From positions 62,001-126,000 of the forward strand of contig NZ_JACOOK010000002.1 of assembly GCF_014288115.1 (NCBI RefSeq): 64,000 nucleotides of DNA, read 5' to 3'. Source of the DNA: Alistipes_A hominis. Its GTDB lineage: Bacteria; Bacteroidota; Bacteroidia; Bacteroidales; Rikenellaceae. The position numbers and the translations under genes were made by a program. The notes under the pieces are model-generated. The model was not told where the DNA came from. It made no database searches and saw only the letters and a list, made by a program, of their open reading frames with translations. Below, piece by piece: positions 16,934 through 25,410 of the stretch (within the stretch, counting starts at the first letter, position 1; the number at the start of each line of letters is the position of its first letter).

Positions 16934-18963
16934 TTCTTTTTCAGGTTTTGCTGTTTTTCCTGCAACGCGTACATCTGGTCGCGGTAAGCGGCAGCGGCGG
17001 CAAAATCGAGTTCGCGAGCGGCATTTTCCATCGCTTCGCGGGCGATCTTGATCGCCGATTCGAGGTCGTGCTCGGTCATGTAGGCGGCCACCGGATCGGC
17101 CGCCACTGCAAAGCCGCGGTCCCCGGTCAGGTCGTACAGTGCGCCTTCCCCTTTGCGGCCCTGCAACGCTTCGCCGGAAAGGATCGCCCGGCCGCTCTTG
17201 ATCGCCTGCCGCGGCACCACGCCGTGCAGGTTGTTATAATGTATCTGCTTTTCTCGGCGGCGGTTGGTATCCTGTATCGACAGCCGCATCGAATCGGTGA
17301 TCTTATCCGCATACATAATTACCCGTCCGCCGACGTTTCGCGCCGCGCGCCCCGCGGTCTGCGTCAGCGAACGCGCGCTTCTCAGAAAGCCCTCCTTGTC
17401 GGCGTCCATGATCGCCACCAGCGAAACTTCGGGCAGATCGAGTCCCTCGCGCAACAGGTTTACGCCGATCAGCACGTCGAACAATCCGGCGCGCAGATCG
17501 TCGAGGATCTGCACCCGTTCGAGCGTATCGACGTCGGAATGAATGTACCGGCAGCGGATTCCCATCCGGTCGAAATATTTATAGAGCTCTTCGGCCATTC
17601 GTTTGGTCAGGGTCGTCACCAACACCCGCTCGTCCGCTTCGGCGCGGATTTCGATCTCCTCGACCAGGTCGTCGATCTGGTTCAGCGTCGGACGCACCTC
17701 CACCGGCGGATCGACCAGCCCGGTCGGGCGGATAAACTGTTCGACCACCGAACCCTCCGATTTGATCAGCTCGTAGTCGGCCGGCGTGGCGCTCACATAG
17801 ATCACCTGATTTTCGAGCGATTCGAATTCGTTGAACTTCAACGGTCGGTTGTCCAACGCGGCCGGCAACCGGTAGCCGTAATCGACCAAGTTGTTTTTAC
17901 GCGAACTGTCCCCGCCGAACATCCCCCGTATCTGCGGGATCGTCACGTGACTCTCGTCGATAATCAACAAAAAGTCTTTCGGGAAATAATCGATCAGGCA
18001 GAAGGGCCGACTGCCCGGCGAACGCCCGTCGAAATAGCGCGAATAGTTCTCGATCCCGGGACAATAACCCAATTCCTTAATCATCTCCAGGTCGTATTCG
18101 ACGCGCTGTTTGAGCCGCCGGGCCTCGGTCGGCTTACCGATCGACTCAAAAAACTCGCATTGTTTCCCCAGATCGAGCTGGATCATCCGGATCGCCTGCT
18201 CGACGCGTTCGCGCGTCGTCACGAACAGATTGGCCGGGTAAACGATCACGCGTTCGAGCGATTCGAGCCGTTGTCCGGTCACCGGATCGATCAGGCTGAT
18301 CATCTCGATCTCGTTATCGAAGAAAACCACCCGATAGCACTTCTCGCCGTAAGCGGCGAAAATATCGACCGTATCGCCGTTGACGCGGAACGTGGCCGGC
18401 CGGAAATCGTTCTCGCTGCGGGTGTAGAGCGCATCGACCAGCGCGTACAGCAGTTTGTTGCGACTGATCACATCGCCGACTTTCAGCTCAACCGACGTGG
18501 CATGGAAGTCCTCGGGATTGCCGATCCCGTATATGCACGACACGCTCGATACGACGACGATGTCGTTACGGCCGCTCAGCAGCGACGAAGTGGCGCTGAG
18601 CCGCATTTTCTCGATCCCTTCGTTGATCGACAGATCCTTTTCGATAAAAGTGTCCGTCGTCGGCAGGTAAGCCTCGGGCTGGTAATAGTCGTAATAAGAG
18701 ACGAAATATTCGACCGCATTCTCCGGAAAGAAGTTTTTGAACTCGCCGTAGAGCTGCGCCGCAAGCGTTTTGTTATGGCTCATGATCAGCGTCGGCTTAT
18801 TCAGCGCGGCGATCACGTTGGCCATCGTAAACGTCTTGCCCGAACCGGTAACGCCGAGCAGCGTATTGTGCCGGCAACCGTCCCGCAGCGCCGACACGAG
18901 CTGCCCGATCGCTTCGGGCTGATCCCCGGTGGGGCTGTATTCCGATACCAGTTTGAAATCCAT
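16930..18963 (-). CDS. uvrB: excinuclease ABC subunit B
   Basis: A 677-residue nucleotide excision repair protein. The Walker A motif is GVTGSGKT at 37-44. The damage-probing beta-hairpin region (YYDYYQPEAYLP) is present, the helicase motif II is DESH, and further motifs lie at ARSLTQTAGRAARN. The C-terminal UVR domain that contacts UvrC (AMENAARELDFAAAAAYRDQ) is complete. UvrB verifies damage delivered by UvrA and recruits UvrC. Mfd, which brings the same pathway to stalled polymerase, is also in this window. Confidence 0.98.
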   Translation of the reverse strand: MDFKLVSEYSPTGDQPEAIGQLVSALRDGCRHNTLLGVTGSGKTFTMANVIAALNKPTLIMSHNKTLAAQLYGEFKNFFPENAVEYFVSYYDYYQPEAYLPTTDTFIEKDLSINEGIEKMRLSATSSLLSGRNDIVVVSSVSCIYGIGNPEDFHATSVELKVGDVISRNKLLYALVDALYTRSENDFRPATFRVNGDTVDIFAAYGEKCYRVVFFDNEIEMISLIDPVTGQRLESLERVIVYPANLFVTTRERVEQAIRMIQLDLGKQCEFFESIGKPTEARRLKQRVEYDLEMIKELGYCPGIENYSRYFDGRSPGSRPFCLIDYFPKDFLLIIDESHVTIPQIRGMFGGDSSRKNNLVDYGYRLPAALDNRPLKFNEFESLENQVIYVSATPADYELIKSEGSVVEQFIRPTGLVDPPVEVRPTLNQIDDLVEEIEIRAEADERVLVTTLTKRMAEELYKYFDRMGIRCRYIHSDVDTLERVQILDDLRAGLFDVLIGVNLLREGLDLPEVSLVAIMDADKEGFLRSARSLTQTAGRAARNVGGRVIMYADKITDSMRLSIQDTNRRREKQIHYNNLHGVVPRQAIKSGRAILSGEALQGRKGEGALYDLTGDRGFAVAADPVAAYMTEHDLESAIKIAREAMENAARELDFAAAAAYRDQMYALQEKQQNLKKK

Positions 18964-18967
18964 GGTG

Positions 18968-18975
18968 CAAAGGTA
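18968..18975 (-). promoter_or_regulatory. -7 box immediately before uvrB
   Basis: TACCTTTG on the minus strand, an exact TAnnTTTG, ending only four bases before the ATG. If used, the mRNA would be leaderless or nearly so. Confidence 0.55.
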
Positions 18976-19036
18976 AGAATTGATTTAAAAATCCGGTCAC
19001 GTCGTACCGTTTATTCACAAAACCGGAATTAATAGC

Positions 19037-19044
19037 TATTTTTG
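19037..19044 (+). promoter_or_regulatory. -7 box of mntP
   Basis: TATTTTTG, an exact match, 23 bases before the mntP ATG. The resulting leader is too short for a manganese riboswitch. Confidence 0.55.
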
Positions 19045-19067
19045 CATAAAATTTAGCACTTTTCCGG

Positions 19068-19652
19068 ATGGGTTTACTTGGGGTCTTACTGTTGGGAGTC
19101 GGATTGAGTCTCGACACGTTCGCCGTCTCGCTGTCGCTGGGATTCGCCGGGTGCACGACGCACCGGCAGCGGATGCGTTTCCTGATCGTCATCGGCATCT
19201 TCCACTTCCTGATGATCATGGCCGGCTGGTTCCTCGGCGAAAACGTGAGCCGGCTGATCGCCGACTACGACCACTGGGTAGCCTTCGGGCTGCTGGCGAT
19301 CGTCGGCGGCAAGATGATCAAAGAGGGCCTTTCCGCCGAAGGAGAATCGGTCAACTGCAACGACCTGTTATCGCTACGCAATACGCTGCTGCTCGGCGTG
19401 GCGCTCAGCATCGACGCGTTGATCACCGGATTCAGCCTCGGGATGGTCAAGATCAGGTTGTTCGACGGACCGCCGCTGGGCAACACCCTGCTCGCGGCGC
19501 TGCTGATCGGCCTGTCGGCTTTCCTGATCTCGGCCGCCGGACTGAAGATCGGCAAACGCGTTTCGTCGCGGCTCGGCCCGAAAGCCGAAATCTTCGGCGG
19601 CTTGATCCTGATCGGCATCGGCGTCAAAATCCTGATCGAACACCTCAGCTAA
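19068..19652 (+). CDS. mntP: putative manganese efflux pump MntP
   Basis: A 194-residue inner-membrane protein with six hydrophobic segments. It has the inverted internal repeat typical of MntP (formerly DUF204/YebN): GLSLDTFAVSLSLG near the start and GVALSIDALITGFSLG in the second half, each carrying the key aspartate (D16 in the first). MntP exports Mn2+ and protects from manganese excess. Divergent from uvrB with a 104-bp gap that holds both promoters. Confidence 0.92.
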   Translation: MGLLGVLLLGVGLSLDTFAVSLSLGFAGCTTHRQRMRFLIVIGIFHFLMIMAGWFLGENVSRLIADYDHWVAFGLLAIVGGKMIKEGLSAEGESVNCNDLLSLRNTLLLGVALSIDALITGFSLGMVKIRLFDGPPLGNTLLAALLIGLSAFLISAAGLKIGKRVSSRLGPKAEIFGGLILIGIGVKILIEHLS

Positions 19653-19697
19653 AGCGTTCCGGCCGGCGCGCCGCATCCTACAATCCGAAAATTATCG

Positions 19698-19705
19698 TAA
19701 CTTTG
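19698..19705 (+). promoter_or_regulatory. -7 box of dnaG
   Basis: TAACTTTG, an exact match, 25 bases before the dnaG start. No matching -33 box. Confidence 0.55.
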
Positions 19706-19730
19706 GATTCCGGAAACACCGTTTATCCCT

Positions 19731-21683
19731 ATGATCGACAAAGCAACCATAGACCGTATTTTCGCCGCCGCCAACATCGTCGAGGTGGTCGGCGACTTTG
19801 TCACCCTCAAAAAGAAGGGGATAAACTACCAGGCGTGCTGTCCTTTCCATAACGAAAAAACGCCGTCGTTTGTTGTCTCGCCGTCGAAGGGGCTATTCAA
19901 GTGCTTCGGCTGCGGCAAGGGAGGCAATGCCGTGACCTTCGTGATGGAACACGAAAACATGACCTATCCCGAAGCGTTGAAATACGTCGCCCGCAAATAC
20001 GGCATCGAGGTCGCCGAACGCGAACAGACTCCCGAAGAGGTGCGCCGCAACGACGACCGCGAGAGCATGATGGTCGTCTCGTCGTATGCCGCCGACTATT
20101 TCGTCCGGACGCTGCACGACACGCCCGAAGGACAAAGCATCGGTATCGGCTATTTCCGCGAACGCGGGTTCTCGGACGCCACGATCCGGAAATTCGGACT
20201 CGGCTACTGTCCCGACGGCGGCGACACTTTTACGCGGCAGGCGCTGGCCGACGGCTACAAAGAGGAGTTCCTGGTCGGCACCGGACTGACGATCAAACGC
20301 GAGACGGGCGGCTATTACGACCGTTTCTGCGGCCGGGTAATGTTCCCGATCCACGGGATCAGCGGACGCGTAACCGCATTCGGCGGCCGGACGATGCGCA
20401 CCGACAAGAAAGTCGCGAAATACCTGAACTCGCCGGAATCGGAGATCTACCACAAAAGCGACGTCCTGTACGGAATCTATTTCGCCAAACGGGCGATCAC
20501 GCAGCAGGACTGCTGCATCCTGGTCGAAGGTTACACGGACGTCATCTCGATGCACCAGTCCGGGATCGAAAACGTGGTCGCCTCGTCGGGCACCTCGCTG
20601 ACGGACGGGCAAATCCGGTTGATCGGCCGCTTCACGCGCAACGTGACGGTGATCTACGACGGCGACAGCGCCGGCATCAAAGCCTCGCTGCGCGGGATCG
20701 ACATGATCCTGAAAGACGGTCTGAACGTGCGGGTCGTGCTGCTGCCGGACGGGGACGACCCCGACTCGTTCGCCCGCAAGCACAACGCGACCGAACTGCG
20801 CGATTTCATCCTGTCGCACGAGGAAGATTTCATCTCGTTCAAGACCCGGTTGCTGCTGGCCGAGGCGGCGGGCGACCCGTTGCGCAAAGCGGCGCTGATT
20901 GCCGACATCGTGCAAAGCATTTCGGTGATTCCGGACGCCATCACCCGTTCGGTCTACACGCGCGAATGTTCGCGGCAAATGGAGATCGACGAACAGATCC
21001 TGCTGCGCGAGATCGCGCTGCGCCGCGTCGAACACACGGCCGGCAACGAAGCCAAAGAGTTTATCCGCAACCAGGAAATCATCCGCCGGCGCACGGAAAA
21101 CCAACCGGCCGCCATAGCGCAAGTCGAAGCGGGCAGCAGCATCGAAGAACTGGAAAACGAACTGATCAAATACCTGCTCAAGTACGGCGAGCACGACTTC
21201 GAGTACGTCGAAGGAAAGGAGGTCGTCGAACTGAACGTGGCCGAAGTGATTATAAACGACCTCGACCAGAACGGCATCGTGATGAAAAACGCCGTACTGC
21301 ACAAAATATACGAAGAATACAAAACGCTACGACAGAGCGGCGAAGAAATCGGCATGAACCATTTCATCAACCACCCCGATCCGGAAGTCAGCAATGCCGT
21401 GGTAAACCTGCTGACCTACGACGACAATTACATGGTCAGCAAACTGTGGAAAAAATTCGACATCGTCGTCGAAAGCGAACAGGAGCGGCTGCCGGTGGCG
21501 GTTCCGCGGGCCGTGATCCTGTACAAGTCGAAAGTGATCGACGACATCATCGCCGGGCTGCGGGCGAAACTGGCCGACCAGTCGCTGCCGGAGGAGGAAC
21601 AAGCCACCCTCACCCACCAGATTTCGGTTCTGAACCAGGAACGGACGCTGATCTCGAAAAAACTTTCGCGGCTGATCGTCTGA
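19731..21683 (+). CDS. dnaG: DNA primase
   Basis: A 650-residue primase that makes RNA primers at the replication fork. The N-terminal zinc finger of the CHC2 type is clear (C37, H40, C58, C61). The central Toprim catalytic core follows, with the conserved acidic motifs (ILVEGYTDVISMHQ and IYDGDSAGIKA). The C-terminal part (about 430-650) should contact the DnaB helicase and is more variable. It has its own promoter and follows mntP by 78 bases. Confidence 0.97.
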   Translation: MIDKATIDRIFAAANIVEVVGDFVTLKKKGINYQACCPFHNEKTPSFVVSPSKGLFKCFGCGKGGNAVTFVMEHENMTYPEALKYVARKYGIEVAEREQTPEEVRRNDDRESMMVVSSYAADYFVRTLHDTPEGQSIGIGYFRERGFSDATIRKFGLGYCPDGGDTFTRQALADGYKEEFLVGTGLTIKRETGGYYDRFCGRVMFPIHGISGRVTAFGGRTMRTDKKVAKYLNSPESEIYHKSDVLYGIYFAKRAITQQDCCILVEGYTDVISMHQSGIENVVASSGTSLTDGQIRLIGRFTRNVTVIYDGDSAGIKASLRGIDMILKDGLNVRVVLLPDGDDPDSFARKHNATELRDFILSHEEDFISFKTRLLLAEAAGDPLRKAALIADIVQSISVIPDAITRSVYTRECSRQMEIDEQILLREIALRRVEHTAGNEAKEFIRNQEIIRRRTENQPAAIAQVEAGSSIEELENELIKYLLKYGEHDFEYVEGKEVVELNVAEVIINDLDQNGIVMKNAVLHKIYEEYKTLRQSGEEIGMNHFINHPDPEVSNAVVNLLTYDDNYMVSKLWKKFDIVVESEQERLPVAVPRAVILYKSKVIDDIIAGLRAKLADQSLPEEEQATLTHQISVLNQERTLISKKLSRLIV

Positions 21684-21764
21684 ATGATTGCCCCGCCGAA
21701 CCGGGCTTCGTCCCGTTTCTCCTCGCTTCCATCCGTTTGCAAAAAATATTTGCCGCATTTTTCG

Positions 21765-21772
21765 TATCTTTG
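21765..21772 (+). promoter_or_regulatory. -7 box of the secreted phosphatase gene
   Basis: TATCTTTG, an exact TAnnTTTG match, 25 bases before the ATG at 21798. Confidence 0.55.
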
Positions 21773-21797
21773 AATCCGGAACATTTAAAAACGGACT

Positions 21798-23024
21798 ATG
21801 AGACGACTGACCCTCCTTTCTTTTGCATTCGCCTTGCTGCTGCCGCTCTCGGTTTTTTCCGCAAAAACGAAAAAAGCGGTATACGTTATTCTGGACGGAA
21901 TTCCGGCCGACGTGATCGAACGGCTCGATCCGCCGGCCATCAAAGCCGTCGCAGCCGAAGGCGGTTACTCGCGCGCCTACTGCGGCGGAACCGTCGGCCG
22001 GTACGACCAGACGCCGACCATTTCGGCCGTCGGTTACAACTGCATCCTGACGGCCACCTGGGCCAACAAGCACGAAGTCTGGGACAATTCTCCGAAACCG
22101 GACTATAATTACTGGTCGATTTTCCGGATCGCCAAGGAACAGAAGAAAAATTTCAAAACGGGGCTTTATTCGAGCTGGACGGACAACCGTACCGTCTTGC
22201 TCGGCGAAGGGCTTCCCGAAACGGGCAATTTGAAGATCGACTACGTCGCGGACGGGCTCGACCTCGACACGAAAAATTACCCGAAAGAGAAAGACGACCT
22301 CCATATTTTCAAGATCGACGAAGCGATCTCCGAAGCCGCCGCCGAAGGAATCCGCAACGACGCCCCGGACATGAGCTGGGTTTACCTGTGGTACACGGAC
22401 GACGCGGGACACTATTATGGCAACGGCGATTTCATGGACGAATACGTGATGAAAGCCGACAAGCAGGTCGAACGAATCCGGGAAGCCGTGAAATACCGCG
22501 AAGCCAACTACGACGAAGAGTGGCTGCTCATCGTGACGACCGACCACGGACGCGGCCCCGACGGATACCACCACGGCGGGCAGTCCGAACGCGAACGCAC
22601 TTCGTGGATCGCCACGAACGTGCAGCCGAATGCGCACTTCGCCGCTCCGCTGCTGTCGATCGTAGACATCGCCCCGACGATCTGCCGCTACCTGGGCTTC
22701 GAAGTTCCGACGGACGTGCTGTGGGAGCAGGACGGGATGCCCTTTATCGGCAAGGCGGACATCGCCGGCATCCGGATCGACCGCAAAGGCAACGCCGTCG
22801 AACTGGGATGGACGAGCCTGAACGACAAAGCTACGGCCACCGTATACGCCGCCCGCTCCAACAACTTCAAACAAGGTTCGCCGGATCGGTGGGTCAAGGT
22901 CGGCAAAGTGAAAGCCGGCGCGGGAAGTTTCACCTACGACCTCTCCGCAAACCCGGACGGTTTTTATAAATTCGCCGTCGTAACGCCGAATAACCACCTG
23001 ACCTGCTGGGCTCCGGCCAAGTAA
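21798..23024 (+). CDS. secreted alkaline-phosphatase-superfamily protein (phosphodiesterase/nucleotide pyrophosphatase type)
   Basis: A 408-residue exported protein with a signal peptide (MRRLTLLSFAFALLLPLSVFSA). Metal-binding motifs of the alkaline phosphatase superfamily are visible: the first Asp in VYVILDGIPADVI, a Thr-rich nucleophile region (YDQTPTISAVGYN), TDDAGHYYG and TTDHGRGPDGYHHGG. The layout is like the type I phosphodiesterase/nucleotide pyrophosphatase group. The last 100 residues form a separate beta-rich region. The likely place of action is the periplasm or cell surface. The substrate (nucleotide, phospholipid or sugar phosphate) is not determined by context, since the gene stands alone with its own promoter and terminator. 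Confidence 0.82.
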   Translation: MRRLTLLSFAFALLLPLSVFSAKTKKAVYVILDGIPADVIERLDPPAIKAVAAEGGYSRAYCGGTVGRYDQTPTISAVGYNCILTATWANKHEVWDNSPKPDYNYWSIFRIAKEQKKNFKTGLYSSWTDNRTVLLGEGLPETGNLKIDYVADGLDLDTKNYPKEKDDLHIFKIDEAISEAAAEGIRNDAPDMSWVYLWYTDDAGHYYGNGDFMDEYVMKADKQVERIREAVKYREANYDEEWLLIVTTDHGRGPDGYHHGGQSERERTSWIATNVQPNAHFAAPLLSIVDIAPTICRYLGFEVPTDVLWEQDGMPFIGKADIAGIRIDRKGNAVELGWTSLNDKATATVYAARSNNFKQGSPDRWVKVGKVKAGAGSFTYDLSANPDGFYKFAVVTPNNHLTCWAPAK

Positions 23025-23064
23025 TCGTTCGGGAAACAGGCAGGGGGTTCCCTTCCCGCAAGCG

Positions 23065-23102
23065 AAAGCGGCCGTCCGGAGACTCCGGACGGCCGCTTTT
23101 TT
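23065..23102 (+). terminator. terminator after the phosphatase gene
   Basis: A perfect 16-bp stem (23065-23080 with 23084-23099), a three-base loop and a run of T to 23102. Confidence 0.92.
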
Positions 23103-23210
23103 ATTCGGAGAAACAGGTGGGCAAAGCAGCCTCGACGGACGCACCGGAATCCATACTCGGAACCGATTGTCGATTCCCGGTCCGGCCGGAAAGGCCCCGT
23201 TCCTCCCGCA

Positions 23211-23243
23211 AAACAAACCGGGCCGCCCGAAAGGACGGCCCGG
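23211..23243 (-). terminator. terminator after mutB
   Basis: A GC-rich stem (CCGGGCCG at 23218-23225 with its complement at 23236-23243) followed on the minus strand by TTTGTTTTG, about 20 bases past the mutB stop. Confidence 0.8.
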
Positions 23244-23262
23244 CCTCGTCTATGCATACAAC

Positions 23263-25398
23263 CTATTCGGCATTCAAAATCTCCAGGATTTTGATCGCAG
23301 CGGTCGAGATCGGAGTTCCGGGACCGAAAATAGCGGCGGCTCCGGCTTTGTACAGGTCGTCGTAATCCTGGTGCGGGATCACGCCGCCGACGATCACCAC
23401 GATGTCCTCGCGGCCCAGCTTCGCCAGTTCGGCGACGATCTGCGGAACGAGCGTCTTGTGGCCGGCGGCCAGCGACGATACGCCCACCACATGCACGTCG
23501 TTTTCGACGGCCTGTTTGGCGGCTTCGGCCGGGGTCTGGAACAACGGCCCCATATCGACGTCGAATCCGATGTCAGCGTAACCGGTAGCGACTACCTTCG
23601 CGCCGCGGTCGTGCCCGTCCTGACCGAGTTTAGCGATCATGATGCGGGGCTGTCGACCCTCCTTTTTGGCAAACTGCTCGGCCATTTGTTTGGCCTTCGC
23701 AAAACTTTCGTCGTTTTTCACTTCTGCTGAATATACTCCTGATATTGAACGAATAACAGCTTTGTATCGTCCTACGACCTCTTCGCAGGCATCCGAGATT
23801 TCACCGAGCGACGCGCGCACTTTGGCGGCTTCGACGGCCAGTTCGAGCAGATTCCCCTTCTTCGTGCGGACACATTCGGTAATAGCGGCCAGCGCGGCTT
23901 TCACTTTCGCTTCGTCGCGGTTGGCGCGAAGTTCGTTCAGACGCTTGATCTGGGCTTCGCGGACAGCCGTATTGTCGACGGCGAGAATGTCGATCGGATC
24001 CTCTTTTTCGAGACGGTAACGGTTGATCCCGACGATCGTATCGTTGCCCGAGTCGATGCGCGCCTGTTTGCGGGCGGCCGCCTCCTCGATACGCATTTTC
24101 GGAATACCGGTTTCGATGGCTTTGGCCATACCGCCAAGCTTTTCGACCTCCTGGATCAAATCCCAGGCCTTGTGCACGATCTCGTCGGTCAGCGATTCCA
24201 CGTAATAGGAACCGGCCCACGGATCGACCGCGCGGGTAATGTTGGTCTCTTCCTGAATATAGATCTGCGTATTACGCGCGATACGCGCCGAAAAATCGGT
24301 CGGCAGCGCGATGGCTTCGTCGAGCGCGTTGGTATGCAGACTCTGGGTGTGTCCCAGCGCGGCGGCCATCGCTTCGATCGCGGTACGCGCCACGTTGTTG
24401 AACGGATCCTGTTCGGTCAGCGACCAACCGGAAGTCTGCGAGTGCGTACGCAGCGCCAGCGATTTCGGATTTTTCGGGTCGAACTGCTTGACGATCTTCG
24501 CCCACAGCAGACGGGCGGCGCGCATCTTGGCGATCTCCATAAAATGATTCATGCCGATAGCCCAGAAGAACGACAACCGCGGAGCGAACGTATCGACGCT
24601 CATGCCGGCATTAACCCCCGTTCGCAGGTACTCCAGACCGTCGGCCAGCGTATAAGCCAGCTCGATGTCGGCCGTAGCCCCAGCCTCCTGCATGTGGTAG
24701 CCGGAGATCGAGATCGAGTTGAACTTCGGCATATTCTTCGACGTGTACTCGAAAATATCGGCGATGATCTTCATCGAAAATTCGGGCGGGTAAATATAAG
24801 TATTGCGCACCATGAACTCCTTCAAGATGTCGTTCTGGATCGTACCGCTGAGCTGGTCGAGCGTGCAGCCCTGCTCCAGACCGGCCACGATGTAGAACGC
24901 CAGCACCGGCAGTACGGCGCCGTTCATCGTCATCGAGACGGACATCTTGTTCAACGGAATGCCGTCGAACAACACCTTCATATCCTCCACCGAGCAGATC
25001 GACACGCCGGCCTTGCCGACGTCGCCGACTACGCGCGGATGATCGGCGTCGTAACCGCGGTGCGTAGCGAGGTCGAACGCCACCGAAAGCCCTTTCTGGC
25101 CGGAAGCCAGGTTACGGCGATAGAACGCGTTCGATTCGGCCGCGGTCGAAAAACCGGCGTACTGACGGATCGTCCACGGACGCATCACGTACATCGTACT
25201 GTACGGACCGCGCAGGAACGGCGCGATACCGGCGGCATAATTCAGGTGCTCCATGCCTTCGAGGTCTTCGGCCGTATAGGTTCCTTTCACGGCGATGTGC
25301 TCGGGAGTTACCCAGGGCTCGTTTTCCTTGCACCCTTTCGCGCTGCAGCACTTTGCCGCGGCGCCTGCATATTTTAAATCTGAAAATTTTGCTCTCAT
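23263..25398 (-). CDS. mutB: methylmalonyl-CoA mutase, large (catalytic) subunit
   Basis: A 711-residue adenosylcobalamin enzyme that interconverts succinyl-CoA and (R)-methylmalonyl-CoA. In Bacteroidales it serves the succinate-to-propionate route. The TIM-barrel substrate domain (with RPWTIRQYAGFSTAAESN) fills the first two thirds. The C-terminal B12-binding domain has the lower-ligand motif GQDGHDRG with D594 and H596, then the typical GGVIPHQDY. The N-terminus carries an unusual cysteine group (C17, C18, C23). It lies 12 bases after mutA and is ended by a strong terminator. Confidence 0.97.
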   Translation of the reverse strand: MRAKFSDLKYAGAAAKCCSAKGCKENEPWVTPEHIAVKGTYTAEDLEGMEHLNYAAGIAPFLRGPYSTMYVMRPWTIRQYAGFSTAAESNAFYRRNLASGQKGLSVAFDLATHRGYDADHPRVVGDVGKAGVSICSVEDMKVLFDGIPLNKMSVSMTMNGAVLPVLAFYIVAGLEQGCTLDQLSGTIQNDILKEFMVRNTYIYPPEFSMKIIADIFEYTSKNMPKFNSISISGYHMQEAGATADIELAYTLADGLEYLRTGVNAGMSVDTFAPRLSFFWAIGMNHFMEIAKMRAARLLWAKIVKQFDPKNPKSLALRTHSQTSGWSLTEQDPFNNVARTAIEAMAAALGHTQSLHTNALDEAIALPTDFSARIARNTQIYIQEETNITRAVDPWAGSYYVESLTDEIVHKAWDLIQEVEKLGGMAKAIETGIPKMRIEEAAARKQARIDSGNDTIVGINRYRLEKEDPIDILAVDNTAVREAQIKRLNELRANRDEAKVKAALAAITECVRTKKGNLLELAVEAAKVRASLGEISDACEEVVGRYKAVIRSISGVYSAEVKNDESFAKAKQMAEQFAKKEGRQPRIMIAKLGQDGHDRGAKVVATGYADIGFDVDMGPLFQTPAEAAKQAVENDVHVVGVSSLAAGHKTLVPQIVAELAKLGREDIVVIVGGVIPHQDYDDLYKAGAAAIFGPGTPISTAAIKILEILNAE

Positions 25399-25410
25399 GA
25401 CAATCCCTGT

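Noticed and set aside
19045..19067. Manganese (yybP-ykoY) riboswitch before mntP
   Set aside because: Too little space between the promoter box and the ATG.
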